The translations under genes and the position numbers were made by a program. Under the pieces are notes generated by a model. It saw nothing but the letters and a program-made list of their open reading frames with translations, had not been told where the DNA came from and ran no database searches. Source: Martelella sp. HB161492 (GTDB lineage Bacteria; Pseudomonadota; Alphaproteobacteria; Rhizobiales; Rhizobiaceae). Taken from it: DNA of 64,000 nt. Each line of letters begins with the position of its first letter. The first letter of the stretch is position 1. Positions 10,004-19,129 of this stretch are shown here, one piece after another. The stretch spans positions 332,478 to 396,477 of the forward strand of contig NZ_JAATVV010000005.1 of assembly GCF_013184775.1 (NCBI RefSeq), written 5' to 3'.

Positions 10004-10389
10004 GAGTTTTTTTGTCCGTGATCGCAGATTTCAATTCGGGTGATGCGGGTAGGAAATAATTTCCTTTTCTCAATCAGTTGCGCCAGTTCCAGGTCATGTC
10101 AGAATGTTCTGGCGTGGTAAAATTGCAAAAGTAGACACTTGTCAAACAGCAAAAATAACGCATGATTTGCTTAAATTTTAGATTTTGCAGCGCCGAGCCT
10201 AAATGTTATGCAATTATGATCATTTTTCAAGCAGAAGGTCAATGATGTAAATTTCGACTAAATTGATGGCATCTTGTAGGATGGATATGCTCAATAGCGA
10301 TATTGAGCGCAAATATTTGGACACTCTCTTCATGTGGGACTGGTAGGATGATTTCATCGCTTCCCGTAATCAGAATGAAGAGAATAACC
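10004..10389. other. Divergent AT-rich intergenic region, lrp/racemase
   Basis: 386 bases with no gene. AT content rises strongly from about 10120 to 10330, as expected for divergent promoters controlled by an Lrp-family protein. A frame reaching back to 10303 in the racemase frame exists but lacks a ribosome site and homologous sequence; the racemase is better started at 10390. Confidence 0.6.
10051..10065. promoter_or_regulatory. 15-bp perfect palindrome, candidate Lrp-type operator
   Basis: AGGAAAT-A-ATTTCCT is a perfect inverted repeat with an AT-rich centre, 48 bases upstream of the lrp start. Size and shape fit Lrp/AsnC operators (15-bp, dyad symmetric, AT core). Binding by the adjacent regulator is inferred. 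Confidence 0.5.
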
Positions 10390-11145
10390 ATGAAACGGAT
10401 TGGATTGATCGGCGGAATGAGCTGGGAAAGCACGGCGGTATATTACCGGCATATCAATGAGGAGGTCCGGCGCCTGAAGGGCGGCGGGCTGGCCTCGGCT
10501 GATATCGTCCTGCGCTCGGTCAATTTCGCTGATGTCGTCGCCCTGCAGAAGGCCGGGCTCTGGGACAAGGCTGCCGAGCTGCTGATTTCGGTCGCAAGAG
10601 AGCTCGAGGCTGCGGGTGCTGACATGGTGCTGATCTGCACCAACACGATGCATATCCTCGCCGATCAGGTGCAGGCGGCGATTTCGGTTCCGCTGATCCA
10701 TATTGCAGATGTCACCGGTGCGGCCGTCGCTTCTGCCGGGGCGAAGCGGCCACTGCTGCTGGCCACGCGCTACACGATGGAGAAGGAATTCTACATCGAC
10801 CGGCTGCGTTTGGCCTATGGGCTCGATCCGATCGTGCCGGAGGCGGACGACCGCACCACGGTGCATGATGTGATCTTCGAGGAAATCTGCTGCGGCGTGA
10901 TCTCGAAGCCATCCCATGACCGCTATGTCGAGATTGTTGGCAGGGCGGTCGAAAAGGGTGCCGACAGCGTCATCCTCGGCTGCACCGAGATCGGCCTTTT
11001 GGTCGATCAGAAGGATTTTGCGATACCGGCCTTTGATTCCACCTTCATTCACGCCGAAGCCGCCGTGGCGCTTTCGCTGTCGGAGGAGTTTGCCGCGTCG
11101 GGCGTTGTTCTTGAGGGAACAGGACAGAACGCTTCAATTCGCTGA
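10390..11145 (+). CDS. Aspartate/glutamate racemase family protein (YgeA-like)
   Basis: PLP-independent amino acid racemase of the Asp/Glu racemase superfamily, 251 residues. The N terminus RIGLIGGMSWESTAVYYRHIN is characteristic of the broad-specificity YgeA-like branch. The two catalytic cysteines are present: Cys83 in ICTNTMH and Cys198 in LGCTEIGLL. The start ATG at 10390 follows GAAGAGA with 7-base spacing; 10375 is an alternative. It is the first gene after the divergent promoter region and precedes the ABC importer, so it may convert D- to L-forms of an imported compound. Confidence 0.88.
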   Translation: MKRIGLIGGMSWESTAVYYRHINEEVRRLKGGGLASADIVLRSVNFADVVALQKAGLWDKAAELLISVARELEAAGADMVLICTNTMHILADQVQAAISVPLIHIADVTGAAVASAGAKRPLLLATRYTMEKEFYIDRLRLAYGLDPIVPEADDRTTVHDVIFEEICCGVISKPSHDRYVEIVGRAVEKGADSVILGCTEIGLLVDQKDFAIPAFDSTFIHAEAAVALSLSEEFAASGVVLEGTGQNASIR

Positions 11146-11175
11146 CATGCACCGTCTGCGGTTCATGTCAGCAAA

Positions 11176-11197
11176 CCGGTCCCGCGCGCGGGGCCGG
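11176..11197 (+). other. Strong GC hairpin between racemase and ABC genes
   Basis: A 10-bp GC-rich stem (one G-U pair) with a two-base loop lies 30 bases after the racemase stop. No T tract follows, so it is probably a messenger-stabilising or processing element that separates expression of the racemase from the solute-binding protein gene rather than a full terminator. Confidence 0.5.
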
Positions 11198-11280
11198 CAA
11201 TCAAAAGGGGAAGAGCCTGTGCTGCGCGGAGTGAGAGCCGGGCGGTGCGGGTCGTAAAATGATCAAAGAAGGAGAGTGAC

Positions 11281-12381
11281 ATGACCCTTATCAAGCCGAC
11301 GCGTCGTTCGACGCTGAAGTTGATGGCTTCAGGTGCCGGCATCCTTGCTGCGCCCTCAATCATTCGCCCGGCCATGGCCCAGGGCAGTGTTTTGAACATC
11401 ACCACCTATGACAAGTTTCTGCCGGAAGATTTCGTCAAGGATTTCCAGAAGGAAACCGGTATCGAAATCCGCATCCGCCTGACCGACGACCAGGGCAAGC
11501 AGTATAATCTGGTCGCCGCCGAAGGCGATCAGCCCTCGACTGACATCGTCACTGTTGCCGGTCACCGCATCAGCCAGTTTCTGACATCGAACCTGCTGCA
11601 GCCGCTGGATGTCGACAAGATCCCGAATTTCAAGAACCTAGCCAAGCCCTATGCGGGCGCCAAGCAGCTGACCTTTGACGGCAAGGTCTATGGCGTGCCG
11701 CTTCTGGCCGGTTTCGAAGGCATGGTCCGCAACACCGACTACACCAAGGCTTCTGACAGCTGGGAACTGATGTTCGACCCGGAATATAAGGGTTTCACCA
11801 CCTATATCATCTCCGATTTCCTGTCGATCACGATGAAATATCTCGGCTATGACGGTGATTTCGTCTCCTATCTCGACAAGCCGGAAGAAGCGCAGAAGGC
11901 AACCGATGCTGCTCGTGACTACCTGATCGAGCACAAGGACATGGTGCGCAAATACTACGATGCCGGCTCCGAAGTTCAGCAGATGCTGATCAACGAGGAT
12001 GTCTATGTCGCCCAGGCCTGGTCCGGCCCGGCATCCAAGCTGATCATGGATGGTCATCCGATCGAGCTCTCAATCCCGAAGGAAGGCACGTACGGCTTCC
12101 TCTATTCCTTCAATATGGTCAACAACGCGCCCAACCCGGATGCAGCCTATACCTTCTTCAACGCGCTTCTGGCCAATCCGGAAGTGGGTGCGCAGATGGT
12201 GCGCCAGTCGGGCTTTTCCAGTGCCTTTGCCGGCGTCGACGCGCTTTTGACGGACAAGGAACGCGCGGCAATCGCCTTGCCGGAAGAGCAGATCGCCCGG
12301 ATCGTCTTCTTCGGCGATACCAACCGCGAAATGAAGAACGAGATGATCGACCGCGCTACGGCCGAAGTCAAAGCGGCCTGA
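11281..12381 (+). CDS. ABC transporter periplasmic binding protein, PotD/polyamine type
   Basis: Periplasmic solute receptor (366 residues) for the importer encoded by the next three genes. The N terminus has a twin-arginine-like motif (TRRSTLKLMASG) and a hydrophobic stretch ending in PAMAQ, a likely cleavage point after residue 33. The mature part begins LNITTYDKFLPEDFVKDFQKETGI, the pattern of the family-1/PotD proteins that bind spermidine, putrescine and related cations. A GAAGGAGAG Shine-Dalgarno precedes the ATG. The ligand may be an opine-like or polyamine-like molecule given the neighbours. Confidence 0.85.
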   Translation: MTLIKPTRRSTLKLMASGAGILAAPSIIRPAMAQGSVLNITTYDKFLPEDFVKDFQKETGIEIRIRLTDDQGKQYNLVAAEGDQPSTDIVTVAGHRISQFLTSNLLQPLDVDKIPNFKNLAKPYAGAKQLTFDGKVYGVPLLAGFEGMVRNTDYTKASDSWELMFDPEYKGFTTYIISDFLSITMKYLGYDGDFVSYLDKPEEAQKATDAARDYLIEHKDMVRKYYDAGSEVQQMLINEDVYVAQAWSGPASKLIMDGHPIELSIPKEGTYGFLYSFNMVNNAPNPDAAYTFFNALLANPEVGAQMVRQSGFSSAFAGVDALLTDKERAAIALPEEQIARIVFFGDTNREMKNEMIDRATAEVKAA

Positions 12382-12449
12382 CGGCCAATTTGTGGTTGCA
12401 GGGCGGCCCGTTCGCCCTGCTACGCTTCTCCAACAGGCGCATCAGACAT

Positions 12450-13436
12450 ATGGCTTCGATCCCAATGGCCGGAAAATCCTCCGAAGAGGCAGCGCGTGCC
12501 CCCCGTTATGCGGGTTGGTTCGGCCGCCTGATACAAACGTCTCTCTACCGCGCGACCATCGGCGCGGTCGCTGACTCAGCCAAACTGCGCATGACCATTC
12601 TCGTCATCGTGCCGCTTGCCTGGATCTTCTTTTTCAATATCGGCCCCATCCTGCAGATGGTGAACATCTCGCTGATGGAAAACTATCCGCTGATGGATGG
12701 GCAGTCGGCCAGCTATTCGCTGGCGCAATATCGCCTCTTCTTCGAGGACAGCCTCTATTTTACGCCCTTTATCCGCAGCGTTGTCTTCTCGGTCGGGGTC
12801 ACGGCCATCACGCTGGTGGTGGTCTACCCGGTTGCCTATTATGTTGCCAAGGTGGTCAGGCCATCCTTCCGCAACCGGGCGCTGCTTCTGCTTCTGACGC
12901 CGTTCTGGGCCGGTGAGATCATCCGCACCTTTTCCGTGATCATGCTGCTTGCCAATCGTGGCGCGGTGAACATGTTCTTGCGCGAATTCGGCTTTATCGA
13001 CCGGCCGATCCCGATGCTCTATACCTATTTCTCACTGAGCTTCGGCGTGATCTATCTGATCTCGCTCTATATGCTGCTGCCGCTCTATTCGGCGATCGAG
13101 AAGATCCCGAATTCGCTGGTGGACGCGGCCGCCGATCTTGGCGCCGGTCCCTTCACCCGCTTCCGCCGGGTGATCCTGCCGCTCTCGCGTGACGGCATCA
13201 TTTCCGGCTGCAGCCTCGTCTTTCTGACGACGATCGGCGTTTTCTCCGCGCCGCTTCTGCTCGGCGGACCGAATACGGTGATCTTCCCGGAAATCATTGC
13301 CCAGCTGTTCCATGGTTCCAATGACAAATGGCCGGCGGGTGCCGCCTTTTCGATCCTGATGCTGGTTGTCTCGCTGACCACGGTCGGGTTGTTCATGCGC
13401 GTCGCCAGCGGCGGCAAGAACGTCAAGCTGATGTGA
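12450..13436 (+). CDS. ABC transporter permease, PotB type
   Basis: Inner-membrane permease with about six helices (LRMTILVIVPLAWIFFFNI is the first) and the binding-protein-dependent-transport EAA-like loop (DAAADLGAGPFTRFRRVILPLS) that contacts the ATPase. Translation upstream of 12450 is open but unlike the family; ATG 12450 or 12465 is the likely start (about 328 residues). It pairs with the next permease to form a heterodimeric channel. Confidence 0.87.
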   Translation: MASIPMAGKSSEEAARAPRYAGWFGRLIQTSLYRATIGAVADSAKLRMTILVIVPLAWIFFFNIGPILQMVNISLMENYPLMDGQSASYSLAQYRLFFEDSLYFTPFIRSVVFSVGVTAITLVVVYPVAYYVAKVVRPSFRNRALLLLLTPFWAGEIIRTFSVIMLLANRGAVNMFLREFGFIDRPIPMLYTYFSLSFGVIYLISLYMLLPLYSAIEKIPNSLVDAAADLGAGPFTRFRRVILPLSRDGIISGCSLVFLTTIGVFSAPLLLGGPNTVIFPEIIAQLFHGSNDKWPAGAAFSILMLVVSLTTVGLFMRVASGGKNVKLM

Positions 13437-13447
13437 GGGAGCACGCC

Positions 13448-14233
13448 ATGACCCGTAGAGAACCGCAAAACTGGCTGCTGACCGGCTTTTACTGGGCCTT
13501 TGTTGCCTATCTTCTCGTGCCTTTGCTGCTGATGATGGCGATGAGCTTCAAGGATGCCAATTTCATTTCCTTCCCGATTCAGAGCTGGACGCTGAAATGG
13601 TATGGCGAGGTGCTGGCGAGCAAGCAGTTCCTTGATGCCGTACTGTATTCCATCATGATTGCCTTCGTCACCACGGCGATCGCAACCATCGTCGGTGTCT
13701 GGATCGCGCTTCTGGCCTCCAACGAAAAGGTGCCGTTCCGCGCCGCCATCTTCGCCCTTGCCTGTCTTCCTGTGGTGGTACCGGGCATGATCCAGGCGAT
13801 CTCGATGCGCATTTTCATCCGGCTGATCGACATGCCGACCGGTACGACGGCCATTATTCTCGGCCATACCGTCCATGCCGTTCCCTTCGTCGTCATCATG
13901 GCGATGACGCGGCTGCGGTCCATGCCGAGGAGCCTGACGGAAGCCGCGCGCGATCTTGGCGCCGACAACTTCATCGCTTTCATCCGCGTCACGCTGCCCT
14001 ATCTCGGTCCGGCGCTGGTTGGCGGCATGATCTTCTGCGTGCTGACATCGATCGATGATTTTGTCCGCACCTTCTTCCTTGGCGGTTACCAGCTGACGCT
14101 TCCGATGCTGATCTTTGCGAAGCTTTCCAGTGGCATGTCGCCCGATATCAACGCAATCGCGACCCTGGTGCTGATCGTCACCGCTGTCGTCGGTCTTTAT
14201 GCGGAACGCCTTTCCGGCCGTTCGAGGAACTGA
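13448..14233 (+). CDS. ABC transporter permease, PotC type
   Basis: Second permease of the polyamine-type importer (261 residues). Hydrophobic segments include WAFVAYLLVPLLLMMAMSF at the N terminus. The cytoplasmic coupling loop reads TEAARDLGADNFIAFIRVTLPYLGP, the EAA motif of this family. A GGGAG before the ATG at 13448 supports the start; an upstream extension to 13328 would overlap the first permease and is rejected. It ends one base before the ATPase ATG. Confidence 0.88.
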   Translation: MTRREPQNWLLTGFYWAFVAYLLVPLLLMMAMSFKDANFISFPIQSWTLKWYGEVLASKQFLDAVLYSIMIAFVTTAIATIVGVWIALLASNEKVPFRAAIFALACLPVVVPGMIQAISMRIFIRLIDMPTGTTAIILGHTVHAVPFVVIMAMTRLRSMPRSLTEAARDLGADNFIAFIRVTLPYLGPALVGGMIFCVLTSIDDFVRTFFLGGYQLTLPMLIFAKLSSGMSPDINAIATLVLIVTAVVGLYAERLSGRSRN

Positions 14234-14234
14234 A

Positions 14235-15308
14235 ATGCAGCCTATCGTTCACTTTTCCAACGTCACCAAATCCTATGGCAGCGGTGCGCCGGCTGTCGAT
14301 GCGCTCGATCTTGCCATCGAAAAGGGCAAATTCGTCACGCTTCTCGGTCCGTCCGGCTGCGGCAAATCGACAACGCTCAGAATGCTGGGCGGGTTCGAGA
14401 CGCCAACCTCGGGCGCCATCACGCTGTCGGGCAACGATGTGACCTATCTCCCGCCGCACAAGCGCAACGTCAACATCGTCTTTCAGGACTATGCTCTGTT
14501 CCCGCATCTGACAGTCGCCCGCAATATTGCCTTCGGGCTGGAGCTGAAGGGCATGTCATCTGCCGATATCAAGAAGCGGGTTGATGAACTGCTCGCCCTT
14601 GTCCGGCTCGAAGACTATGCCGACCGGATGCCAAGCGCACTGTCCGGCGGCCAGCGCCAGCGCGTGGCGCTGGTCAGGGCGCTGGCCCCCGATCCGGATG
14701 TCCTGCTGCTCGACGAGCCGCTTTCGGCGCTGGACGCAAAACTCCGGCACCAGATGCAGATCGAGCTGAAATCGATCCAGGAACAGACCGGCAAGACCTT
14801 CCTCTTCGTCACCCACGATCAGGAAGAAGCCGTCACCATGTCTGATGTGATCGTGGTGATGAACAACGGTCGCATCGAGCAGATGGGGGATCCGCAGACG
14901 CTTTATGCGCGACCGAAGAACCGCTTCGTCGCGACCTTTATCGGCGAATCCAATTTTCTCGATGCCACCATGGTCTCGGCTGAGGACGGTATCGCCACGC
15001 TCAACTGGGGCGGGCTCGAAGTCCATGCCTGCCTTACCGGCCCGGCCCCGGAGGCCGGACGTACGGTGACTGTGTCGCTCCGGCCCGAGGCAATCTTCGC
15101 CGTCAAGCAGCAGCTCAACCGGCGCAATGTGCTGCCGGGCGAGATTGTCGGCGAGATCTTCAAGGGCAGCCATTCGCTGCTGACTGTCCGGCTCTCCGAC
15201 GGACGTGAATTGACGGTGGATCTTGATCCGGTTGCTCTTGGCCAGATCGATGGCTCCTCCGTCTGGATTGGCTGGCGGGAAAAGGACGCCGTGGTGCTCG
15301 CGGACTGA
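14235..15308 (+). CDS. ABC transporter ATP-binding protein, PotA type
   Basis: Cytoplasmic ATPase of the importer, 357 residues. Visible motifs are Walker A GPSGCGKST, signature LSGGQRQRVA, Walker B LLLDEPLSALD and the switch histidine in FVTHDQEEA. The C-terminal third is a TOBE domain (SLRPEAIF region), as in PotA/MalK-type subunits. The start at ATG 14235 lies directly after the permease stop. It completes a one-SBP, two-permease, one-ATPase set. Confidence 0.93.
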   Translation: MQPIVHFSNVTKSYGSGAPAVDALDLAIEKGKFVTLLGPSGCGKSTTLRMLGGFETPTSGAITLSGNDVTYLPPHKRNVNIVFQDYALFPHLTVARNIAFGLELKGMSSADIKKRVDELLALVRLEDYADRMPSALSGGQRQRVALVRALAPDPDVLLLDEPLSALDAKLRHQMQIELKSIQEQTGKTFLFVTHDQEEAVTMSDVIVVMNNGRIEQMGDPQTLYARPKNRFVATFIGESNFLDATMVSAEDGIATLNWGGLEVHACLTGPAPEAGRTVTVSLRPEAIFAVKQQLNRRNVLPGEIVGEIFKGSHSLLTVRLSDGRELTVDLDPVALGQIDGSSVWIGWREKDAVVLAD

Positions 15309-15373
15309 AGCGCCACGCCGGCTTTCACAAACGGGGCGGCCGAGGCTGCCCGGCGAAACGACATGAGAAGAAG

Positions 15374-16825
15374 ATGACCATGACGACTAAAGGCCAGGGA
15401 CTGGACGCGCTGAACGCGCGGGTCAGGCAGGATCTCGACTACCTCAACTATCCGCCGAAGAACTGGGTGAAGCCGGTCGCCGACATCGATGGAAAAACGG
15501 TCAGCGACGTTGTCATCGTCGGCGGCGGCATGTGCGGTCTGGTGGCCTGGCTGGCGCTGACACGGGCTGGCATCGGCAATATCCGCATCATTGATAAGGC
15601 GAAGAAGGGGCTTGAGGGTCCGTGGCTCACCTTCGCCCGTATGGAGACCCTGCGTTCGCCGATCAACCTTACCGGCCCGGCGCTGGGCATGGCGTCTCTC
15701 ACCTTTCAGGCCTGGTACAAGGCACAGTTCTCCGAGGCCGACTGGAATGCGCTCTACCGCATTCCGCGGCCGATGTGGCAGGACTATCTGATCTGGTATC
15801 GCGACGTGCTGGGCATTCCGGTTGAAAACGACATGGATGTGACGTCGGTGACGCCGCGTGACGATGGTCTCCTGACCCTCGAGATGGCCGACGGGACTGC
15901 GATCATTACCCGCAAGCTTGTCTGGGCGACGGGACGTGACGGGCTGGGCAAGGAACGGGTGCCCGATTTTGTCAGCGGCCTGCCGCGGGGAACATGCTGG
16001 GCGCATTCGGAAGACGAGATTGATTTCGATGGGCTGAAGGGCAAGCGGGTTGTGGTCATCGGCGTCGGCGCCTCGGCCATGGACAATGCAGCCGAAGCAC
16101 TGGAACATGGAGCAGGCGAGGTTCGTCTTCTGGCGCGGCGCAAGACCATGCCGACCATCAACAAGCTGATGGGGATCGGCTCTTACGGCGTGACGGCAGG
16201 CTTTCCGAAGCTCGATCCCGAATGGCGCTGGCGACTGATGAGCTATGGCGAGCGCCAGCAGACGCCAGCTCCGCATGGATCGACATTGCGGGTCAGCCGG
16301 CATGACAATGCCTTCTTCCATTTCAATTGCCCGATTGCTTCGGTTGAAAGAGACGGCAGCGATCTGATCATCACCACCACGTCCGGCCGCATTTTCCGCT
16401 GCGATTTCCTGATCACGGCGACCGGCTTTCTGGTCGATCCGCTGGCCCGAACGGAGTTTTCCGCCTTCGCCGACAGGATCGCCTGCTGGGATGATCGCTA
16501 CACGCCGCCGAAGGACGAGGAAAGCGACGGGCTCGGCCGGTTCCCCTGGCTTGGTGAGGACTTCACCCTCACGCCGAAAAGCGAGGGCGATGCGCCCTAC
16601 CTTGCCGATATTCACTGCTTCAACTACGGCTCTGCGCTCAGCCTGGGCAAGGTGTCCGGCGATATCCCGGCCATCAGCGAGGGCGCGGTGTGGCTCGCCA
16701 AGGGCGTTGCGGCCAGTCTGTTTGCCCGGGATATCGACCAGTATTGGCAGGAATTGCAGGTCTATGAAAAGCCGGAGCTGGACGGCAGTGAATGGCGCGA
16801 TGCCGATGCGGTTGAGCAAGCCTGA
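15374..16825 (+). CDS. FAD/NAD(P)-binding monooxygenase-like protein
   Basis: Flavoprotein of the flavin-containing monooxygenase type (483 residues). An FAD-binding GGGMCG lies at residues 50-55 (VIVGGGMCGLVAWLAL). A second nucleotide-binding GVGASA is at 230-235 (VVVIGVGASAMDNAAEA), and ATGFLVDP follows the second Rossmann fold. Such enzymes hydroxylate amines, sulfur compounds or ketones. It sits directly after the importer and before the isomerase-like and CMD genes, so it probably attacks the imported substrate. The exact reaction is unknown. Confidence 0.8.
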   Translation: MTMTTKGQGLDALNARVRQDLDYLNYPPKNWVKPVADIDGKTVSDVVIVGGGMCGLVAWLALTRAGIGNIRIIDKAKKGLEGPWLTFARMETLRSPINLTGPALGMASLTFQAWYKAQFSEADWNALYRIPRPMWQDYLIWYRDVLGIPVENDMDVTSVTPRDDGLLTLEMADGTAIITRKLVWATGRDGLGKERVPDFVSGLPRGTCWAHSEDEIDFDGLKGKRVVVIGVGASAMDNAAEALEHGAGEVRLLARRKTMPTINKLMGIGSYGVTAGFPKLDPEWRWRLMSYGERQQTPAPHGSTLRVSRHDNAFFHFNCPIASVERDGSDLIITTTSGRIFRCDFLITATGFLVDPLARTEFSAFADRIACWDDRYTPPKDEESDGLGRFPWLGEDFTLTPKSEGDAPYLADIHCFNYGSALSLGKVSGDIPAISEGAVWLAKGVAASLFARDIDQYWQELQVYEKPELDGSEWRDADAVEQA

Positions 16826-16835
16826 TGAGGACATG

Positions 16836-17426
16836 ATGAAAAAGACAGTCTATTACTACCACGCCTTGTCATCGCCCTGGGCCTATCTGGGCTGGCCGCA
16901 ATTCAAGGCCTTGATCGAAAAGCATGACCTTGACGTCGTTGTCCGCCCGACACGGATCGTCCCCGACAATGGCGGCGTGCCGCTTAGGACCCGTCCGCAG
17001 CCGCGGCAGGACTATCATGCTGTCGAGCTTGATCGCTGGCGCAAGCGCCTCAACATGCCGCTGGTGCTGAAGCCGAAACACTACCCGACCAATAACGAAT
17101 TTTCCGCCCGCATGGTGATCGCCGCCGATCGCGAGGGCCTGCCGGCGCTCGAATTATCGCATGCGCTGCTGCACGCATTGTGGAGCGAGGAGCTGGATGT
17201 GACCTTGCCTACGGTGCGGATTGACGTTGCCAACCGCATCGGCCTTGATGGCAAGGCGCTGCAGGCGATGGAAGAAGACGCCGATATTGTCGCGGCCTGG
17301 CACGCAAGCCATGAAGAGGCCAAGGCACGCGGTGTCTTCGGCACGCCGACATGGATCTACCGGGACGTGCTCTATTGGGGGCAGGACCGTCTCGATTTTC
17401 TCGATGAAGCTTTGAGTGAGGACTGA
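16836..17426 (+). CDS. DsbA-family protein, 2-hydroxychromene-2-carboxylate isomerase-like
   Basis: Cytoplasmic thioredoxin-fold protein (196 residues) of the DsbA/HCCA-isomerase (kappa GST) group. In place of a CxxC active site it has SSPWAYLG at residues 12-19, the serine-type site of HCCA isomerases that use glutathione. The C-terminal FGTPTWIY motif holds the cis-proline. ATG 16836 is preferred over 16833 because of spacing from GATGAGG. It follows the monooxygenase by 10 bases and precedes the first CMD gene by one base. Confidence 0.78.
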   Translation: MKKTVYYYHALSSPWAYLGWPQFKALIEKHDLDVVVRPTRIVPDNGGVPLRTRPQPRQDYHAVELDRWRKRLNMPLVLKPKHYPTNNEFSARMVIAADREGLPALELSHALLHALWSEELDVTLPTVRIDVANRIGLDGKALQAMEEDADIVAAWHASHEEAKARGVFGTPTWIYRDVLYWGQDRLDFLDEALSED

Positions 17427-17427
17427 A

Positions 17428-17907
17428 ATGAGCGTTGATGTCATCGATACCGTGCTGGGCGATGCCGAGCTGACGGCGCTGCGCCAAAAGCGTGAAAAGA
17501 TCAAGGCGCTCACGCAGGCCAGCCATGATGCGGCCTTGCGGCCGAAGGATCCCGGCAATTTTTCCTATGGCCTGCGCGCCGTGCTTTCTGCGCGTATGGC
17601 GGGTCTCTGGAAGGCCGAAGACCTTGTCGTCCATTATCGTGCGCTTCTGGCCGAAACGGGCGAAAACGGGCTAGAAGCGCTGGCCGACCCCGGTTTTGCC
17701 CCTGAAGGTGATCCCCGCCTCGCCACCATTCTCGCCCATGTCGACCTGATCACGCTTTCGCCGAAGCAGGCGACCCGTGCCAATGTCGAAAAGCTTTATG
17801 CAGTCGGCCTAAGCGATAGGGATATCGTCACGCTGGCGAGCCTGATTGCCTTCGTCAATTACCAGGTTCTGGTGGTTGCCGGTCTGAAAATGCTGAGGGA
17901 CCACTGA
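17428..17907 (+). CDS. CMD-domain protein, Avi_7170-like
   Basis: 159-residue protein of the carboxymuconolactone decarboxylase-like superfamily, in the branch named after A. vitis Avi_7170 (family recognised from memory). It has the helical AhpD-like core (SLIAFVNYQVLVVAGLKML at the end) but no cysteine pair, so it is probably a structural or regulatory partner of the following Cys-containing paralogue. The two genes are always-adjacent types in such loci. The start at 17428 directly follows the previous stop. Confidence 0.75.
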   Translation: MSVDVIDTVLGDAELTALRQKREKIKALTQASHDAALRPKDPGNFSYGLRAVLSARMAGLWKAEDLVVHYRALLAETGENGLEALADPGFAPEGDPRLATILAHVDLITLSPKQATRANVEKLYAVGLSDRDIVTLASLIAFVNYQVLVVAGLKMLRDH

Positions 17908-17908
17908 T

Positions 17909-18502
17909 ATGTCCGAAACGACCCAGTCCAAACCCATCCATGACTTCACGCTGGAACCGCTGGAATGGCATCCCTATGTGACGCCGGTGAAGCTTTCTGA
18001 GGCAACACCGGAACAGCTCGATGCGCTCAAAGTGACGCCGTCCAATACCAAGGTTTCCGATTATGTTCTGGTACTGGCACAGGAGCCGGAAACGCTTGCC
18101 GAACGCACCCCGCTTTTTAATGACATCATGTATGCCCCGGACGGGCTGTCACGCGGCGGGCGGGAGATCGGGGCGCTGGCGGCTTCTTTCGTCAACCGAT
18201 GCATCTATTGCGCCGCCGTTCATGCCAATCGCTATATCCAGCTGGAAAAGCGGCCCGATGTGATCGATGCGGTGTATGAAAAGGGGCTGGAGGCTGATCT
18301 GCCGGATTTCGAGCAGGCGCTGTTCAATTTCGGCGTCGACCTGACGGCCCATCCCGATCATGTCGGCGTCTATCAGTTCTACCATCTGCGCGAGATCGGC
18401 CTCGATGATCTCGAAATCCTCGATCTCATCCATTCCGTTGCGATTTTCGGCTGGGCAAACCGGCTGATGCATACGCTGGGCGAACCGCATGTGAAGGGCT
18501 GA
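17909..18502 (+). CDS. Alkylhydroperoxidase-domain protein, Avi_7169-like
   Basis: 197-residue CMD/AhpD-like protein with the redox motif CIYCAAVH: Cys98, Cys101 and His105 give the CxxCxxxH active site of alkylhydroperoxidase D. It matches the Avi_7169-type branch (recognised from memory), which accompanies the Avi_7170-type protein. The start is one base after the preceding stop. It is the last gene of the importer/monooxygenase operon and could remove peroxide formed by flavin chemistry. Confidence 0.8.
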   Translation: MSETTQSKPIHDFTLEPLEWHPYVTPVKLSEATPEQLDALKVTPSNTKVSDYVLVLAQEPETLAERTPLFNDIMYAPDGLSRGGREIGALAASFVNRCIYCAAVHANRYIQLEKRPDVIDAVYEKGLEADLPDFEQALFNFGVDLTAHPDHVGVYQFYHLREIGLDDLEILDLIHSVAIFGWANRLMHTLGEPHVKG

Positions 18503-18695
18503 CGCCGGAACGCGACAGGGCTGGTTTTCCCGCCGCCGCCAGACGGCTCGGTTCGCTTGTCTTTTCTTGACCGGGGAGAGTATTGCGGGCGCCAATTTGG
18601 AGGCGATGCTGACCGAATGAAGAAAAAGCGAATTTTTCATAATATGGCGCCGTTCTTAATTACATGAATAAAGTCAACGAGGGAGGACGGATGTC

Positions 18696-19025
18696 ATGTT
18701 CAGTAAATCAGTCGGGTCTGACCCTGGCGTGTCCAGCAGTAAGGAAGCCGAACGCCGGGAGCGGGAGGCGCAGTGGGCTAAACAACAGGCCCAGGCTCAA
18801 AAAGAGGCGGAAGAACAGATCCGTGCGGAGCGGGCGCGGACCCAATCGCAACGCGACGCTGATTTCGCCGCGATGCTTGAACACGACAAACAGACCGCTT
18901 TGCGCTGGGAGCAGATCAAGAGGGAGAACCAACCGGAGGTTTTTTCCTGGCTGGAAGATAATGAAAAGACGCACAACAGCCAGTCGCTGGAGGCCTCCAA
19001 AAATAACGACGGAAAGAAGGATTAA
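18696..19025 (+). CDS. Small charged coiled-coil protein, unknown function
   Basis: A 109-residue, highly charged protein. Residues about 15-60 (KEAERREREAQWAKQQAQ onward) are rich in A, E, Q, R and K with heptad spacing, predicting one long helix or coiled coil. It has no signal peptide or membrane segment. A GGAGG at 18683-18687 sits 8 bases before the ATG, supporting translation. The overlapping 139-residue frame from 18664 is arginine/asparagine-rich and less likely. No family recognised. Confidence 0.6.
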   Translation: MFSKSVGSDPGVSSSKEAERREREAQWAKQQAQAQKEAEEQIRAERARTQSQRDADFAAMLEHDKQTALRWEQIKRENQPEVFSWLEDNEKTHNSQSLEASKNNDGKKD

Positions 19026-19129
19026 CGGATGCCAGACTGCAGTGCGATCGGGATGTTGTACCCGATCGCTGAATGAAGGGTAGTTTGCGAGAGGTGGCGA
19101 AATCCTACGCGAGGCTTGTTGGATGGGGG

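Noticed and set aside
14903..16834. 643-codon minus-strand frame
   Set aside because: It is antisense to the PotA-type ATPase and the flavin monooxygenase, whose motifs and codon use are clear; long antisense frames are common in GC-rich DNA.
18664..19083. 139-codon frame overlapping the coiled-coil gene
   Set aside because: The overlapping 109-codon frame has GGAGG at correct spacing and protein-like heptad composition; this one is Arg/Asn-rich.
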